Shown: one piece after another, positions 12,000-26,257 of the stretch
Position numbering within the stretch: the stretch's first letter is position 1
Layout: each line of letters begins with the position of its first letter
NCBI GenBank assembly: GCA_022822375.1
Contig: JAJEBU010000055.1
Coordinates: 1-64,000, forward strand
Source: Dehalococcoidia bacterium
GTDB taxonomy: Bacteria; Chloroflexota; Dehalococcoidia; Bin125
Direction of reading: 5' to 3'
Length of the DNA: 64,000 nucleotides
The notes under the pieces: model-generated
Seen by the model: only the letters and a program-made list of their open reading frames with translations
Database searches by the model: none
What the model was told of the DNA's origin: nothing
Translations under genes and position numbers: made by a program

Positions 12000-14092
12000 T
12001 GCGACCGTTCACGAATGGCCTCGTAGAGGCGCTGGTCTTCTTCTTCGGTGATCGCAATGCGTGCGTACGGCGGCGGGACCGCGTCTTCCAGCGCGCCGCT
12101 CAACTCTGCCCAGGCGCGCAGGATTTCGCCGCCGGCGCCCGCGGCCAGGTAGCCGGCCGAGAACTCAAAGAACACCGCAAGCGCAATCTGCGGATCGTCG
12201 AACGGCGCAAAGGCGATGAACCAGCCGTGCGTCGGACCCTCCTCAGCGCCTGACACCGCCGTCCCCGTCTGGTTGAACTCCGCCGTGCCCGTCTTGCCGC
12301 CGAAGAGCATTTCCGGCAGCTCGACCAACGCGTCGTGACAGGTGCCGGCGAGGGTGCAGAGCGCCATCCCTTCTCGAACGATGCGCAGCACCTCCGGGTC
12401 GACGTCCAGTTGTCGGCGCACGGCCGGCTGCCACGGCTGCACGACGCGATTTTCGCTGTTGACCAATGCCCGCACGACACGCGGCTCGTAGACCGTGCCG
12501 CCGTTCGCGATCGCAGCCGTCGCGACGGCCATCTGCAGCGGCGTCACGGTCGTGAAGCCCTGGCCGATGGCCATGTTGTACGTGTCGCCATCGCGCCATT
12601 CCTCACCAAACGCCTCGAGCTTCTGATCGGCCGACGTGATCAGCCCTGACGCCTCGCCGACCAGGTCGACGCCCGTCGGCGCATCCAGCCCCATCTCTCG
12701 CGCCCAACGGGCGAGCGGCTCGTTGCCGGTCCCGTTGAACACGACGTCGCCGGCGACGATGCCGTCGTCGGCCAGCGCGTCGAGACGCGCCTGCTCGTCC
12801 TCGTGGCGCGGCGGATTGTCGGGGTTGCGGTACGGCTCCCCGCCGGCGACGTAGTAGAAATAGACGTTGGACGACTCAGCGAGGGCCGTACGAATGTTGT
12901 ACACGCCCTGCGTCGTGTCTCCAAACCGATAGATGATGCCAGGCGAGAGCGCGTGATGCACCTCAAGCACGCCAGGCGAGTAGATGCGCGTCTCAGGTGT
13001 GATCGTTTCCTCTGCCAGGCCCGCAACCGCCGTCACCACCTTGAAGATTGATCCCGGCGGGAACTGATCCTGGATGGCATGATTGACCAGTGGCTGGCCC
13101 GGATCGTCCAGCAGTTCCTGGTAGGTGTCACTCGACAGATCGGTGTAGATGTTCACGTCGTAGGTCGGCACCGAGACCATCGACAGCACCTCGCCCGTGT
13201 GTACGTCCAGGACGACCGCCGCCGCATACAGCGATGCCCCCAGATGCTCCGTTAAGATCTGCTCGATCCGCTCCTGCAACTCAATGTCGATGGTCAGGAC
13301 GAGGCCCAGGCCGGGCGTCGGAGGTGTCTCGTCGAGCGTGCGCAGCACGTTCCCGACGGCGTCCACCTCGACCAGCTGTCGCCCGCCGGTGCCGCGCAGC
13401 TCCCGCTCATAGGCCGCCTCGATACCGCTGCGCCCTATCTGGTCGCTGTACAGGTAACGCTCGTCGCCGAGCGCGTCGTACTCTTCCTGCGTGATCGCGC
13501 CGACGTAACCGAGGATGTGCCCGAGCAGCCGTCCGTACTCGTACTCGCGAACGGCAATCGTGTCCACCTGCACGCCGGGCAGAGAGGCGCGCCGGGACGT
13601 CACCTCGATCACCTGACCGGGCGTCGGATCCTCCTCGACCAACAGCGGCAGGAAGGGATCGTTGGATGCCTGTCGAGCGCGAATCTGCTCTTCGATCTCC
13701 CACGGACGCAGATCGAACATGTCGGCGAGCTCGGCCGCGACGGACTCCACCTCGTCGTATGGGACGTCGGCAGGAATCAGCGACACCTGGTAGGCCGGAT
13801 TGTTCGAGACGAGCTGGTCACCGTCAGCGTCGTAGATCAGCCCGCGCGCGGGCTGAATGTCAATCGTGCGCACGCGGTTGCTGGCGGCGCGTGCGACGTA
13901 CTCGTCGTGCTGGAGAATCTGCAATCGCACCAGCTGCACCGTGAGGATGCCGAATAGCAGCAGGATGAAACCGCCCAGCACCCACACCTTCGCGCGCACG
14001 GGGAAGCCATCGACCTGAGCCAGCCGCTGTGCGTACTCTCGCGCGACGCCGGCGGATCGACCTGGACGCGGTTGTCGAGGTCGGCGTTCCAC
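11996..14092 (-). CDS. mrdA: Penicillin-binding protein 2 (transpeptidase)
   Basis: ARGLIYDADGDQLVSN, PPGSIFKV, SSNVYFYYV, FGGKTGTAEFN; start taken as GTG 14092 overlapping mreD stop. Confidence 0.9.
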   Translation of the reverse strand: MERRPRQPRPGRSAGVAREYAQRLAQVDGFPVRAKVWVLGGFILLLFGILTVQLVRLQILQHDEYVARAASNRVRTIDIQPARGLIYDADGDQLVSNNPAYQVSLIPADVPYDEVESVAAELADMFDLRPWEIEEQIRARQASNDPFLPLLVEEDPTPGQVIEVTSRRASLPGVQVDTIAVREYEYGRLLGHILGYVGAITQEEYDALGDERYLYSDQIGRSGIEAAYERELRGTGGRQLVEVDAVGNVLRTLDETPPTPGLGLVLTIDIELQERIEQILTEHLGASLYAAAVVLDVHTGEVLSMVSVPTYDVNIYTDLSSDTYQELLDDPGQPLVNHAIQDQFPPGSIFKVVTAVAGLAEETITPETRIYSPGVLEVHHALSPGIIYRFGDTTQGVYNIRTALAESSNVYFYYVAGGEPYRNPDNPPRHEDEQARLDALADDGIVAGDVVFNGTGNEPLARWAREMGLDAPTGVDLVGEASGLITSADQKLEAFGEEWRDGDTYNMAIGQGFTTVTPLQMAVATAAIANGGTVYEPRVVRALVNSENRVVQPWQPAVRRQLDVDPEVLRIVREGMALCTLAGTCHDALVELPEMLFGGKTGTAEFNQTGTAVSGAEEGPTHGWFIAFAPFDDPQIALAVFFEFSAGYLAAGAGGEILRAWAELSGALEDAVPPPYARIAITEEEDQRLYEAIRERSQ

Positions 14093-14640
14093 TAGCCGAA
14101 TGCCGTTCTGGGTTCGCTCGGCTGCCGTGGCAGACGCGGCGATGGGATGCGCACAAACCAATAGACGACCGCGCCGACGAGCATGTTTCCGATCACCCCG
14201 CCAAGCAGAACGGTCTGCAACGCGGCCAGCCAGTTGACGCCCGTCGTGGTCAGTTCCACCGCAATCGCATGCACCGTGAAATGCAGCACCGTCGCTGCGC
14301 CGATCAACAGGATGACCGCCAGCCACTCCATCGCCAATGGCGCTGGCGCGCGCTCGCGCTGCCAGGCGTCCCAGGTCAGCGCCGCCAGTCCGATCGGCGC
14401 CAGCGCCGCGACCGACTCGGCCATGCCCTGGAAGGCGAGTAGGCCGAGTCCGATCCCCGCCAGCGGAATCATCACCAGCGTCTCAATCGGCGGACGCACC
14501 AGCGCCCAGCAACAGATCACGATCAACACCGCCTGCGGGCCAACGCCGAAGATGGGAAACTCCGGGCTCGCCGACGTCTGGAACACGACCAGCGCGAAGA
14601 GTCCGGCGAGCAGCAACGTCCAACGAAGGGCCGACATCAC
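14092..14640 (-). CDS. mreD: Rod shape-determining protein MreD
   Basis: Hydrophobic polytopic protein between mreC and PBP2. Confidence 0.75.
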   Translation of the reverse strand: MMSALRWTLLLAGLFALVVFQTSASPEFPIFGVGPQAVLIVICCWALVRPPIETLVMIPLAGIGLGLLAFQGMAESVAALAPIGLAALTWDAWQRERAPAPLAMEWLAVILLIGAATVLHFTVHAIAVELTTTGVNWLAALQTVLLGGVIGNMLVGAVVYWFVRIPSPRLPRQPSEPRTAFG

Positions 14641-15515
14641 GAACCTCCGTCGTCCGACGCGTCAGCGTCGCTGAGCGACAGGTCGTTCAGCTCGGGCGGC
14701 GAGATCGAAATCTGGACGAGCACCTGCTCCAACTGGTCGAGCGGCGCGATCGGCTCGAGCACGACATAACGGAAGGCGTTCTGCACCGTTCCCTCGGCTG
14801 CCGACACGCGTCCCACCGGCAGACCCTGCGGCAGCTCGCCATCGAGACCGGATGTCACAAAGAGATGGCCCAGCTCGACCTCGGATGTCCACGGAATCTG
14901 CACCTCGAGGTTGCCCAGCGTGTCGCCGGTGGCCACGACCTCGCTACGCGACGGCTGGTGGAGCACCCGCACCGCGCTGTCCGGGTCGGTGATCAAGCGG
15001 ACAAACGACGTGTTGGGCCGAACGTCAAGAATCTGGCCGATCAGCGTCCCGCCGGCCGCGAGCACAGGCATCCCGACGCGCAACCCGTCGTTGGAGCCGC
15101 GGTCGATCCCGATGATCGTGCGCAGCCCAGTCAGGTCGCGAGTCGTCACGTATGCGGTTAGGGTGACGGCATCCGTCTCCGCCTGGACCTCGAGCAGGGC
15201 CTGCCGCGCGGTGACCTGAATTTGTTCCTCGCGCAAGCGCGCGTTGTCAGCTTCCAACTGCTCGATGCGCAGTCGGAGCGCGCGGTTCTCCGTGTTCAGG
15301 CGTCCGAAGTCGCGCAGATCGTCGATCAGGTTGGAGATCGGCTCGCCGGCTTGCCGAAAGGCGCGCTGAACGGGATTGAGCGCGGTGGCGGCCGAGTCTT
15401 CGAGCGTCGCCGCCCAGCCGATCACGCCCAGCAGCGTCAGCACAGCCACGAGCAGGGCGATGCCGATCACCCAGCGGATGCGGGCGCCGAGCAGTCGCAG
15501 CAGTCCGCGAATCAC
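14637..15515 (-). CDS. mreC: Rod shape-determining protein MreC
   Basis: N-terminal TM, coiled coil, IIGIDRGSNDGLRVGMPVLAAGGTLIGQI. Confidence 0.9.
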   Translation of the reverse strand: MIRGLLRLLGARIRWVIGIALLVAVLTLLGVIGWAATLEDSAATALNPVQRAFRQAGEPISNLIDDLRDFGRLNTENRALRLRIEQLEADNARLREEQIQVTARQALLEVQAETDAVTLTAYVTTRDLTGLRTIIGIDRGSNDGLRVGMPVLAAGGTLIGQILDVRPNTSFVRLITDPDSAVRVLHQPSRSEVVATGDTLGNLEVQIPWTSEVELGHLFVTSGLDGELPQGLPVGRVSAAEGTVQNAFRYVVLEPIAPLDQLEQVLVQISISPPELNDLSLSDADASDDGGS

Positions 15516-15536
15516 TCTGCCGCTCCGCTCTGCCGG

Positions 15537-16595
15537 CTACCGTCGGCCGGCGTACGCGCGGCCCATCTCCGGCGCCAGGGCGCGCGTCTCGGTCAGTGCC
15601 TCGGCGCAGCCGCGCACGACACAGGTCAGCGGCGACTCCGCGCGATAGACGGGGAACTTCGTCTCCTGCGACATCCGCCGATCCAGGCCCGGCAGATTCG
15701 CGCCGCCGCCAGCGAGCGCGATGCCCTGCGTCATGATGTCGGGAATGAGCTCCGCCGGGGTGTTCTCCATTGTCTTGACGACGGTGTCCAGAATCGACGA
15801 GACCGCGCCCGAAATCGCGTCGCGCAGCTCGACCGTCGTCACGTTCACGATCTTGGGCAGCGATGTCGACAGATCGCGGCCGCTCAGCACCACGTCGTGC
15901 TCGTCCTCCAGCGGGAAAGCGGAACCGCCGGCGATCTTGATCTGCTCCGCGGACGCCTCACCGATCTGGATGTTGTGCACCTGTCGCGCGTAGCTGATGA
16001 TCGCCAGATCGATCTCATCGCCGGCCACGCGCGTGGACGAGCTGACGACCATGCCGCCCATCGAGCAGACCGCCACCTCGGTTGTCCCGCCGCCGATGTC
16101 AACGACGATGCTGCCCGTCGATTCGAAGATCGGCAATCCGGCGCCGATGGCGGCGGCGATCGGCTCCTCGATCAGGTGCACCTCGCGTGCGCCGGCCGAG
16201 CGGGTCGCTTCGAAGATGGCTCGCTTCTCCACTTCCGTTGCACCGCTCGGTGTGCCGACCGTCACCCGCGGCCGACCGAAGGCCATGCCGCTGCGGCGAA
16301 GTGCCTCGTGAATAAAGTGGCTCAGCATCCGCGCGGTGACGTCGAAGTCGGAGATCACCCCGTCGCGCAACGGCCGCGTGGCGACGATGTGCGTCGGCGT
16401 GCGGCCGACCATCGTCTTGGCCTGCGATCCGATGGCGAGGATTGACTGGTCAATGCGGTTGATCGCCACCACCGAGGGCTCGTTGACGACGATGCCGCGC
16501 CCCCGAACGGAGACCAGCGTGTTCGCCGTACCCAAGTCGATCCCCACATCTGGCGAGAATCGCCCCGATAGCCAAGCGAGCGGTGACCAAACCAT
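15537..16595 (-). CDS. mreB: Rod shape-determining protein MreB
   Basis: VGIDLGTANTLVSVRGRGIVVNEPSVVA, VVDIGGGTTEVAV, ALAGGGANLPGLD. Confidence 0.95.
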   Translation of the reverse strand: MVWSPLAWLSGRFSPDVGIDLGTANTLVSVRGRGIVVNEPSVVAINRIDQSILAIGSQAKTMVGRTPTHIVATRPLRDGVISDFDVTARMLSHFIHEALRRSGMAFGRPRVTVGTPSGATEVEKRAIFEATRSAGAREVHLIEEPIAAAIGAGLPIFESTGSIVVDIGGGTTEVAVCSMGGMVVSSSTRVAGDEIDLAIISYARQVHNIQIGEASAEQIKIAGGSAFPLEDEHDVVLSGRDLSTSLPKIVNVTTVELRDAISGAVSSILDTVVKTMENTPAELIPDIMTQGIALAGGGANLPGLDRRMSQETKFPVYRAESPLTCVVRGCAEALTETRALAPEMGRAYAGRR

Positions 16596-16739
16596 CGCAG
16601 ATCCTCAAGCGTCGAGCACGTCTGGAGTCACGATATGACCTCAGCCACTGCCATCGATGCGCCGAACGCGCAGCGGACGGGGCTGCTCGACATAGGTCAG
16701 CGTACCTGTAAACGGCGCGATCCCTGTTCTAACAAGACG

Positions 16740-19749
<3,010 letters not shown>

Positions 19750-19753
<4 letters not shown>

Positions 19754-20499
19754 CCGCCAACATGATCGACGTGCTGCCCGCCATCGACATTCGTGGCGGC
19801 CGTTGCGTTCGGCTCGTCCAGGGCGACTACGACCGCGAGACCGTCTTCGACGACGATCCGACGTCGCCCGCGCGCCGCTGGATTGACGAGGGCGCGGAGA
19901 TGCTGCACGTGATCGACCTCGACGGCGCCCGCGAGGGGTACGCCGTCAATGCGCCGCTCGTCGAACAGATTGCCGCGCTGGGTAAGCCAATCCAGGTTGG
20001 CGGCGGCATTCGCAGCATCGACACGGTTGAACGGTATCTGCAGGCTGGCGTCGCCCGGGTGATCGTGGGCACCGCGGCCGTGACCGATCGGTTGTTCCTC
20101 GAGCAGGCGATTGAGTCCTGCGGCGCCAAACTGACGGTCTCCGTCGATGCCCGCGGCGGACGTGTCGCGCTCAACGGCTGGACCGAGGAATCGGAACTGC
20201 GCGCGTCCGCCTTGATCGCAGACCTCGAGGCATTGGGTGTGCGCCGCTTCATCTACACCGACATCGCCTCCGACGGCATGCTCGGCGGACACGACGAGGC
20301 TGCGTTCAGCGCCGTGGCCAACGCGGCACGGTCTCCGGTCATCGCCGCTGGCGGGATCGCGCATCCGATGCAGATTCGACGACTGGCAGCCAACGGCGCC
20401 GCCGGCGTCGTGCTCGGCCGGGCGCTGTACGACGGACGATTGAGTCTTGCGGACGCTATTGCGGCGTCGCAGGCCGGCGTGAGCGAGCGCGCATGCTGA
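19750..20499 (+). CDS. hisA: HisA isomerase (ProFAR isomerase)
   Basis: [46 protein letters not shown]; start TTG 19750 or ATG 19762. Confidence 0.95.
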
Positions 20500-21278
20500 C
20501 GAAACGAATCATCGCCTGCTTCGACGTCGACAACGGCCGCGTGGTCAAGGGCATCTCGTTCGTCGAACTGCGAGATGCCGGCGACCCGGTCGAGCTGGCC
20601 GCGCTCTACGACCATGAGGGCGTGGACGAGCTGGTGTTCCTCGACATCACTGCGTCCGCCGAGGATCGCAACACCGTCGTGGATATGGTGCGACGCACCG
20701 CCGACCGCGTGTTCATCCCGTTCACCGTCGGCGGCGGCATTCGCACGGATGACGACATGCGGCTGATGCTCGAGTCGGGCGCGGACAAGGTGTCGATCAA
20801 CACCGCGGCGGTGCAACGCCCCGAGCTGATCTCCGAAGGCGCGCACCGCTTCGGATCGCAGTGCATCGTGGTCGCGATCGATGCCCGCACCGAGCCCGAC
20901 GGCTCGATGCAGGTCTACACGCACGGCGGCCGCCGCGAGACGGGCATGGACGCCGTGGCCTGGGCGCGAGAAGTCGTTGAGCGCGGCGCCGGCGAGATCA
21001 TGCTGACCTCGATGAACACCGACGGCCATCAGGACGGCTACGACCTGCCGCTGACCCGCGCCGTCTCGGACGCAGTCAGCGTGCCGGTGATCGCCTCGGG
21101 CGGCGCCGGCAGCGCACAGCACATGGTCGAGGCCATCACCGAGGGCCGCGCCGACGCCGTCCTGGCAGCATCGATCTTCCACTTTGGCACGCACCCGATC
21201 ATGGATGTCAAGCGGCGCATGCAGGCCGCCGGCATCCCCATTCGAATGGAGCACGCTGACTATGACGACGTCCTCTGA
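20493..21278 (+). CDS. hisF: Imidazole glycerol phosphate synthase subunit HisF
   Basis: [42 protein letters not shown]. Confidence 0.95.
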   Translation: MLTKRIIACFDVDNGRVVKGISFVELRDAGDPVELAALYDHEGVDELVFLDITASAEDRNTVVDMVRRTADRVFIPFTVGGGIRTDDDMRLMLESGADKVSINTAAVQRPELISEGAHRFGSQCIVVAIDARTEPDGSMQVYTHGGRRETGMDAVAWAREVVERGAGEIMLTSMNTDGHQDGYDLPLTRAVSDAVSVPVIASGGAGSAQHMVEAITEGRADAVLAASIFHFGTHPIMDVKRRMQAAGIPIRMEHADYDDVL

Positions 21279-21609
21279 GATCGCGCAGCCGGTCCCCGAT
21301 CTGAAGTACGACGAGCACGGGTTGATCCCGGCGATCGTGCAGGATGACGCGACTGGTGACATCCTGATGTTGGGCTACATGAACGAGCGATCACTGGCGA
21401 TGACCCTGGAGAAGCAGCTGGTCACGTTCTGGAGCCGCAGCAGGCAGGTCTATTGGACCAAGGGCGAATCCAGCGGCAACGTGCTGGAGCTGGTCGGCAT
21501 CCGCAAGGACTGCGATGTCGACGCGCTGCTCGTCCGCGCCGTGCCGCACGGCCCGACCTGTCACACGGGGGAACGGTCCTGCTTCTATCGCGATCTCGCG
21601 GAGGAATAG
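21262..21609 (+). CDS. hisI: Phosphoribosyl-AMP cyclohydrolase
   Basis: [20 protein letters not shown]..., [22 protein letters not shown]. Confidence 0.94.
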   Translation: MTTSSEIAQPVPDLKYDEHGLIPAIVQDDATGDILMLGYMNERSLAMTLEKQLVTFWSRSRQVYWTKGESSGNVLELVGIRKDCDVDALLVRAVPHGPTCHTGERSCFYRDLAEE

Positions 21610-21708
21610 GCACGCCGAAGCCGACGCCTGCAGCAAGCGCGACAGGCGTGCTGACAACCACAGATGTGCTGTCGGCGATGTCCCCGCGAAGGACTGTGAG
21701 CAGAAACG

Positions 21709-21918
21709 CTACTCGTCGTCTTCGATGCCGTAGCGGCGGCGGAAGCGCTCCACGCGACCAGCGGTGTCAACGATCCGCTGCTCGCCCGTGAAGAATGGGT
21801 GGCAGGTCGAGCAGATCTCGATTCGAATCTCGGGCTTGGTCGCGCGCGTCTCCCACGAGTGGCCGCAACCGCACGTGATCGTGGCGTCGACGTACTCGGG
21901 GTGAATCTCAGTCTTCAT
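21709..21918 (-). CDS. rpmE: 50S ribosomal protein L31 (zinc-binding type)
   Basis: [43 protein letters not shown]. Confidence 0.95.
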   Translation of the reverse strand: MKTEIHPEYVDATITCGCGHSWETRATKPEIRIEICSTCHPFFTGEQRIVDTAGRVERFRRRYGIEDDE

Positions 21919-22193
21919 GCGCCAGCCTCCTCGAGCTCAGCCGGGACGACCGAGACCTTCTTGCGTCGGCCGCGCGCGTAGGGCGAGAACTTGACCACCC
22001 CGTCGGTCAGCGCGAAGAGTGTGTGGTCCCGTCCGACGCCGACATGGTCGCCGGCATGGATGCGCGTCCCGCGTTGGCGAACGATGATCCCGCCGGTGCG
22101 CACGGCCGAACCGTCGAACAGCTTGACGCCCAGTCGCTTCGCGTTGCTGTCGCGTCCATTGCGCGACGAGCCGACGCCTTTCTTGTGAGCCAT
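21915..22193 (-). CDS. rpmA: 50S ribosomal protein L27
   Basis: [52 protein letters not shown]. Confidence 0.96.
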   Translation of the reverse strand: MAHKKGVGSSRNGRDSNAKRLGVKLFDGSAVRTGGIIVRQRGTRIHAGDHVGVGRDHTLFALTDGVVKFSPYARGRRKKVSVVPAELEEAGA

Positions 22194-22202
22194 GGCGCTT
22201 CC

Positions 22203-22721
22203 TTACTCCTCGCTGTCCGAGCCGACAGCGGCTGCAGTCTCGGTCTCGGCTGTGTCCGGCGCGGTGGACAGCGAGTCGTCCGAGTCCGGCCCCGAGTCCG
22301 GCTCTGTGTCCGACCCCGCATCAGGGAGCTCGGCAGCGGGTGATTCGTCGGCGGCCGCGGCCGGCGGTGCCCAACTCCAAGATTGGTCGCCGAGCGACAC
22401 TTCGTTGACCAGCACGCGGGTCTGCAACTGGCGGTGACCGCGCAGACGTCGGTAGCGAGTCTTGTTCTTGTACTTGAAGACGCGCACCTTCTTGCCGCGG
22501 CCCTGTTCAACGATCTCGCCGCTCACAGTGGCCGACGCCAGCGTCGGCGTGCCGACGGCGACCTCGCCGCCGCCCTGCACGAGCAAGACGTCTTCGAAGG
22601 TCACTGCGTCGCCGGCGTCGCCGGCGAGACGCTCGAGCGTGACTCTCTGGCCGGGCGAGACACGGTATTGCTTGCCGCCGCTGCGAATCACGGCGTAGAC
22701 CTCGGTCGACTCAGTGCTCAT
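22203..22721 (-). CDS. rplU: 50S ribosomal protein L21 with acidic C-terminal extension
   Basis: [42 protein letters not shown]; about 60-residue D/E/S/P-rich tail. Confidence 0.94.
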   Translation of the reverse strand: MSTESTEVYAVIRSGGKQYRVSPGQRVTLERLAGDAGDAVTFEDVLLVQGGGEVAVGTPTLASATVSGEIVEQGRGKKVRVFKYKNKTRYRRLRGHRQLQTRVLVNEVSLGDQSWSWAPPAAAADESPAAELPDAGSDTEPDSGPDSDDSLSTAPDTAETETAAAVGSDSEE

Positions 22722-22860
22722 GTTGTTCTCGGTTCGGTCTCAACTCAGGATCGGCGCAGGTGTTCCGTTCGGAGCCACGGGTGCGCTGAAGGTTCCAGCT
22801 TAAATGGACGCCGCCAATCGTCAAGCCACTCGGCCACACTACACCACGTCACAGAACGTT

Positions 22861-22890
22861 CCGCCATGTTGCAGCATGTTGCAGCATGTT
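22861..22890. repeat. Three 10-bp tandem units (CCGCCATGTT GCAGCATGTT GCAGCATGTT)
   Basis: Directly visible; bracketed by GTTCC (22858-22862) and GGAAC (22891-22895). Confidence 0.7.
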
Positions 22891-22906
22891 GGAACAGTGC
22901 CCATGC

Positions 22907-24925
22907 CTATTCGAGCGGGCTGGAGTTCTGGTTGCCGCCCCAGGCCAGACCTGGCTTGGGCGGCATCAGCGGCTCACGCTCGTCGGTCGGATCGTCGCCG
23001 CTGGCGCTGGGTGGTGGCGGGGTCGGATCCGGAGTGGGCGGCGGCGGGGTCGGCTCTGGCACCGCGTCGCCCGGCTGCCAGGCGAGGATCGCGCGGAGGT
23101 CGTCGCCTTCGAGCGTTTCGACCTCCATCAGCCGCGTCGCCAGCAGGTCGAGCTGTTCGCGGTTGCGACGCAGGATCGTGCGGGCGCGGTCGCGGGCGCG
23201 GTCGACGAACTCGCGCAGCTCCTCGTCGATCTGCTCGGCCACCATCTCCGAGTAGTCGCGCTGTTCAGAGATATCGCGGCCCAAGAAGACCATCGATTCC
23301 TTCTTGCCGAAGGTCCGCGCGCCCAACCGCTCGGACATGCCCCATTGGGTGATCATGGCGCGCGCAATCGAGGTGACCTTGCTCAGGTCGTCGTGGGCGC
23401 CGGTCGTCATCTCGCCAAAGACGATCTCCTCAGCCGCATGGCCGCCCAGCGCCGAGGCCATGAAGCCCTCGTAGTACGACTTGCCGGCCAGTCGATGCTC
23501 CGACTCGGGCAGGTAGCGGGTGTAGCCGCCGGCCATGCCGCGCGGGACGATGGTCACCTTGTGCACGGGATCGTGACCGGGAATGTGTGAGGCGACGAGC
23601 GCGTGGCCGGCCTCGTGGAACGCCACCACTTCCTTCTCGCGCCCGGCGAGCAGACGCGACTTGCGTTCGGGACCCGCCATGACGCGGTCGACCGCTTCCT
23701 CGACCTCCGCCTGAGTGATCTGTTTCTTCTGCCGGCGCGCAGCGAGGATCGCCGCCTCGTTGAGCAGGTTGGCCAGCTCCGCGCCTGAGAAGCCGGGCGT
23801 CTCCTTCGCAATCGTGTGCAGGTCGACCTCCTCCGCGAGCGGTTTACCGCGCACGTGGACATCGAGGATCGCCACTCGGCCCCTGACATCGGGCGCATCA
23901 AGCACCACGCGGCGGTCGAAGCGGCCGGGACGCAACAGCGCTGGATCGAGAATGTCTGGCCGGTTCGTCGCGGCGACCACGATCACATTCGTGTTTGTGT
24001 CGAAGCCGTCCATTTCGACAAGAATCTGGTTGAGCGTTTGCTCGCGCTCGTCGTGTGAACCGCCGACGCCGGCGCCGCGCTGGCGGCCGACGGCGTCAAT
24101 CTCATCGACGAACACGATGCACGGCGCGTTGCGCTTGGCCTGTTCAAAGAGATCGCGCACGCGGCTGGCCCCGACGCCGACGAACATCTCGACAAACTCG
24201 GAGCCTGAGATTGAGAAGAACGGCACGCCCGCTTCGCCAGCCACGGCGCGGGCGATCAGCGTCTTGCCTGTGCCGGGCGGGCCGACCAGCAGTACGCCGC
24301 GCGGAATGCGTGCGCCGAGCGACGCGAAGCGCTCGGGGAACTTGAGGAACTCGACGACTTCCTGCAGCTCTTCCTTGGCTTCGTCCGCGCCGGCCACGTC
24401 GTTGAAGGTGACCGAGGGACGATTGGCCGTCACCAGGCGCGCCTTGCTTTTGCCGAAGGACATCGCCTGCGACCCTTGGCCCTGCGCCTGGCGCAGGAAG
24501 AAGAAGATCAGGCCGATGATCAGCAGGAAGGGCAGCAGGTTGATGAACAACCCGGCGATGGTCGATCCGAAGCCGCCGCCGCTGCCGACCTCGACATCTG
24601 GGAAGCCTTGCGTGCCGACATCGATGCCCTCGCGGGCGAGGAAGTCGAAGAAGTCAAAACTGGTCTCCGGAATGTTGGCTTCGTACGACTCGCCAGAATC
24701 GCGGTAGTTGAGGGTGACCCGGTTGCTGGCGACGGCGATGGTTTCAATCGAGCCGCCGTCGGCCTCGATCCTGCCGAGCAGCGACTCGGTACCGCCGGCG
24801 ATCGGGATCGAATTGGATCCGCCTCCGCGCGGGAAGACCGAGAACACCACCACGATCAACACCACAAAGATCAGTAGGTAGATCAGGAAGCTGCGCCTGA
24901 ATCGTGAACCGCCCATCAACGCCAT
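22907..24925 (-). CDS. ftsH: ATP-dependent zinc metalloprotease FtsH
   Basis: [51 protein letters not shown]. Confidence 0.96.
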   Translation of the reverse strand: MALMGGSRFRRSFLIYLLIFVVLIVVVFSVFPRGGGSNSIPIAGGTESLLGRIEADGGSIETIAVASNRVTLNYRDSGESYEANIPETSFDFFDFLAREGIDVGTQGFPDVEVGSGGGFGSTIAGLFINLLPFLLIIGLIFFFLRQAQGQGSQAMSFGKSKARLVTANRPSVTFNDVAGADEAKEELQEVVEFLKFPERFASLGARIPRGVLLVGPPGTGKTLIARAVAGEAGVPFFSISGSEFVEMFVGVGASRVRDLFEQAKRNAPCIVFVDEIDAVGRQRGAGVGGSHDEREQTLNQILVEMDGFDTNTNVIVVAATNRPDILDPALLRPGRFDRRVVLDAPDVRGRVAILDVHVRGKPLAEEVDLHTIAKETPGFSGAELANLLNEAAILAARRQKKQITQAEVEEAVDRVMAGPERKSRLLAGREKEVVAFHEAGHALVASHIPGHDPVHKVTIVPRGMAGGYTRYLPESEHRLAGKSYYEGFMASALGGHAAEEIVFGEMTTGAHDDLSKVTSIARAMITQWGMSERLGARTFGKKESMVFLGRDISEQRDYSEMVAEQIDEELREFVDRARDRARTILRRNREQLDLLATRLMEVETLEGDDLRAILAWQPGDAVPEPTPPPPTPDPTPPPPSASGDDPTDEREPLMPPKPGLAWGGNQNSSPLE

Positions 24926-25157
24926 CCCTCATAGCGGCGGCCGCTCCGCCCGAAGCCCCGCCTACAGTCAAGTCGGACAGCTTTGAGCATATCGCAACTG
25001 CTGATCAGCCGTGGTCCGGCCCGTGTCAAATCTGTGAACTCGCGTGGAGCATTCGACAGAACGCCGGCCAACCTCGCCCCGCTGGAGTCGGCGGCGCGGC
25101 AGAGCAGCGTGGGATGGATGTGTGGCATGCATGACGGGCGGGACGTACCCTCGATGC

Positions 25158-25820
25158 GTGGCCAACCAACGTCCGACGCGTCGACGCGAGCTGCGCCTCA
25201 GTCGCGAAGGCGCGGCTGTCATCGCCGGCCTCGATGAGGTCGGGCGCGGTCCGCTCGCGGGCCCGTTGGTCAGCGCCGCTGTTGTGCTTCCCCTGGAGCG
25301 GCGGCCGAGCTGGCTGTCGGAGCTGCGGGACAGTAAACAACTCAGCGCCGCGCAGCGCAGCCGGTTGGCACCGCTGATCCAGCAAGACGCCGACGACTGG
25401 GCGCTCGGCTGGGTGCACGCGAGCGAGCTGGACGCCGCAGGGATGACGCGCGCCCTGCGGCTCGCCGCCGCGCGGGCGGTTGGCGGCTTGACCACTCCGC
25501 CTGACGCCGTCCTGGCTGACGGCCGCGACGACCTGCGGCTGGAACAACCGACGGAGATGATCATCAAGGGCGACGCGAGCGTCGCATCGATTGCGGCGGC
25601 CTCGATCGTCGCCAAGGCCGCGCGCGACCGTTGGATGGCCGCTCTCGACCTCCGCTGTCCTGGCTACGGGTTTGCACGTCATCAGGGCTACGCCTCGCCC
25701 GAACACCTGCGGGCGCTGCGGACGCTTGGGCCGTGTCCACAACATCGCCGTTCGTTCGCCCCCGTTCGCCATCAACTTGAGCGTCAGCTGGGCCTGGAGG
25801 GACTCGATGCCGCCGACTGA
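25158..25820 (+). CDS. rnhB: Ribonuclease HII
   Basis: IAGLDEVGRGPLAGPLVSAAV, DSKQLS, KGDASVASIAAASIVAKAARD. Confidence 0.93.
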   Translation: MANQRPTRRRELRLSREGAAVIAGLDEVGRGPLAGPLVSAAVVLPLERRPSWLSELRDSKQLSAAQRSRLAPLIQQDADDWALGWVHASELDAAGMTRALRLAAARAVGGLTTPPDAVLADGRDDLRLEQPTEMIIKGDASVASIAAASIVAKAARDRWMAALDLRCPGYGFARHQGYASPEHLRALRTLGPCPQHRRSFAPVRHQLERQLGLEGLDAAD

Positions 25821-26220
25821 GCGGCCGGAGCCGTCCAAGCACCATCGCCAGCGGTTAGGTGCCGCCGGAGAAGACCTCGCAGCGGCCTACCTCGAGGCGC
25901 GCGGGTACACAATCGTCGAGCGCAACTATCGCCGGCGTTGGGGCGAGGCCGACATCGTGGCGTCGGCGCCGGACGGCACCTTCGTCATCGTTGAAGTGCG
26001 TTCCCGCAGCAACGCGCGCTACGCGGTCGAGGCTGCGCACTCGGTAGGACCGCGCAAGCAGACGCAGCTGCGGCGGCTGGCCCAGGGATTTCTCTCCGAG
26101 CTGGAAGCGGAGGTCGACATCCGCGTCGATGTGATGGTGGTCGCGCCTGATTCGCGCGGGCGTCTGGTTGTTGCCGCTCACATCGTGGATGCTGTCGAAG
26201 ACGCGCCGATCGACGACTAA
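25807..26220 (+). CDS. YraN/UPF0102 family endonuclease-like protein
   Basis: GAAGEDLAAAYLEARGYTIVERNYRRRWGEADIVA...FVIVEVRSRS. Confidence 0.88.
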   Translation: MPPTERPEPSKHHRQRLGAAGEDLAAAYLEARGYTIVERNYRRRWGEADIVASAPDGTFVIVEVRSRSNARYAVEAAHSVGPRKQTQLRRLAQGFLSELEAEVDIRVDVMVVAPDSRGRLVVAAHIVDAVEDAPIDD

Positions 26221-26257
26221 GCTGAAGGCGTCACGTCCAAGCGTCGGAACGCCGCGA

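Noticed and set aside
14093-14326. N-terminal extension of the PBP2 ORF
   Set aside because: Lies inside mreD in another frame; GTG 14092 gives a natural start overlapping the mreD stop.
15222-16445. 407-aa plus ORF opposite mreC/mreB
   Set aside because: Shadow ORF rich in R/H/D/Q; MreB on the minus strand is unambiguous.
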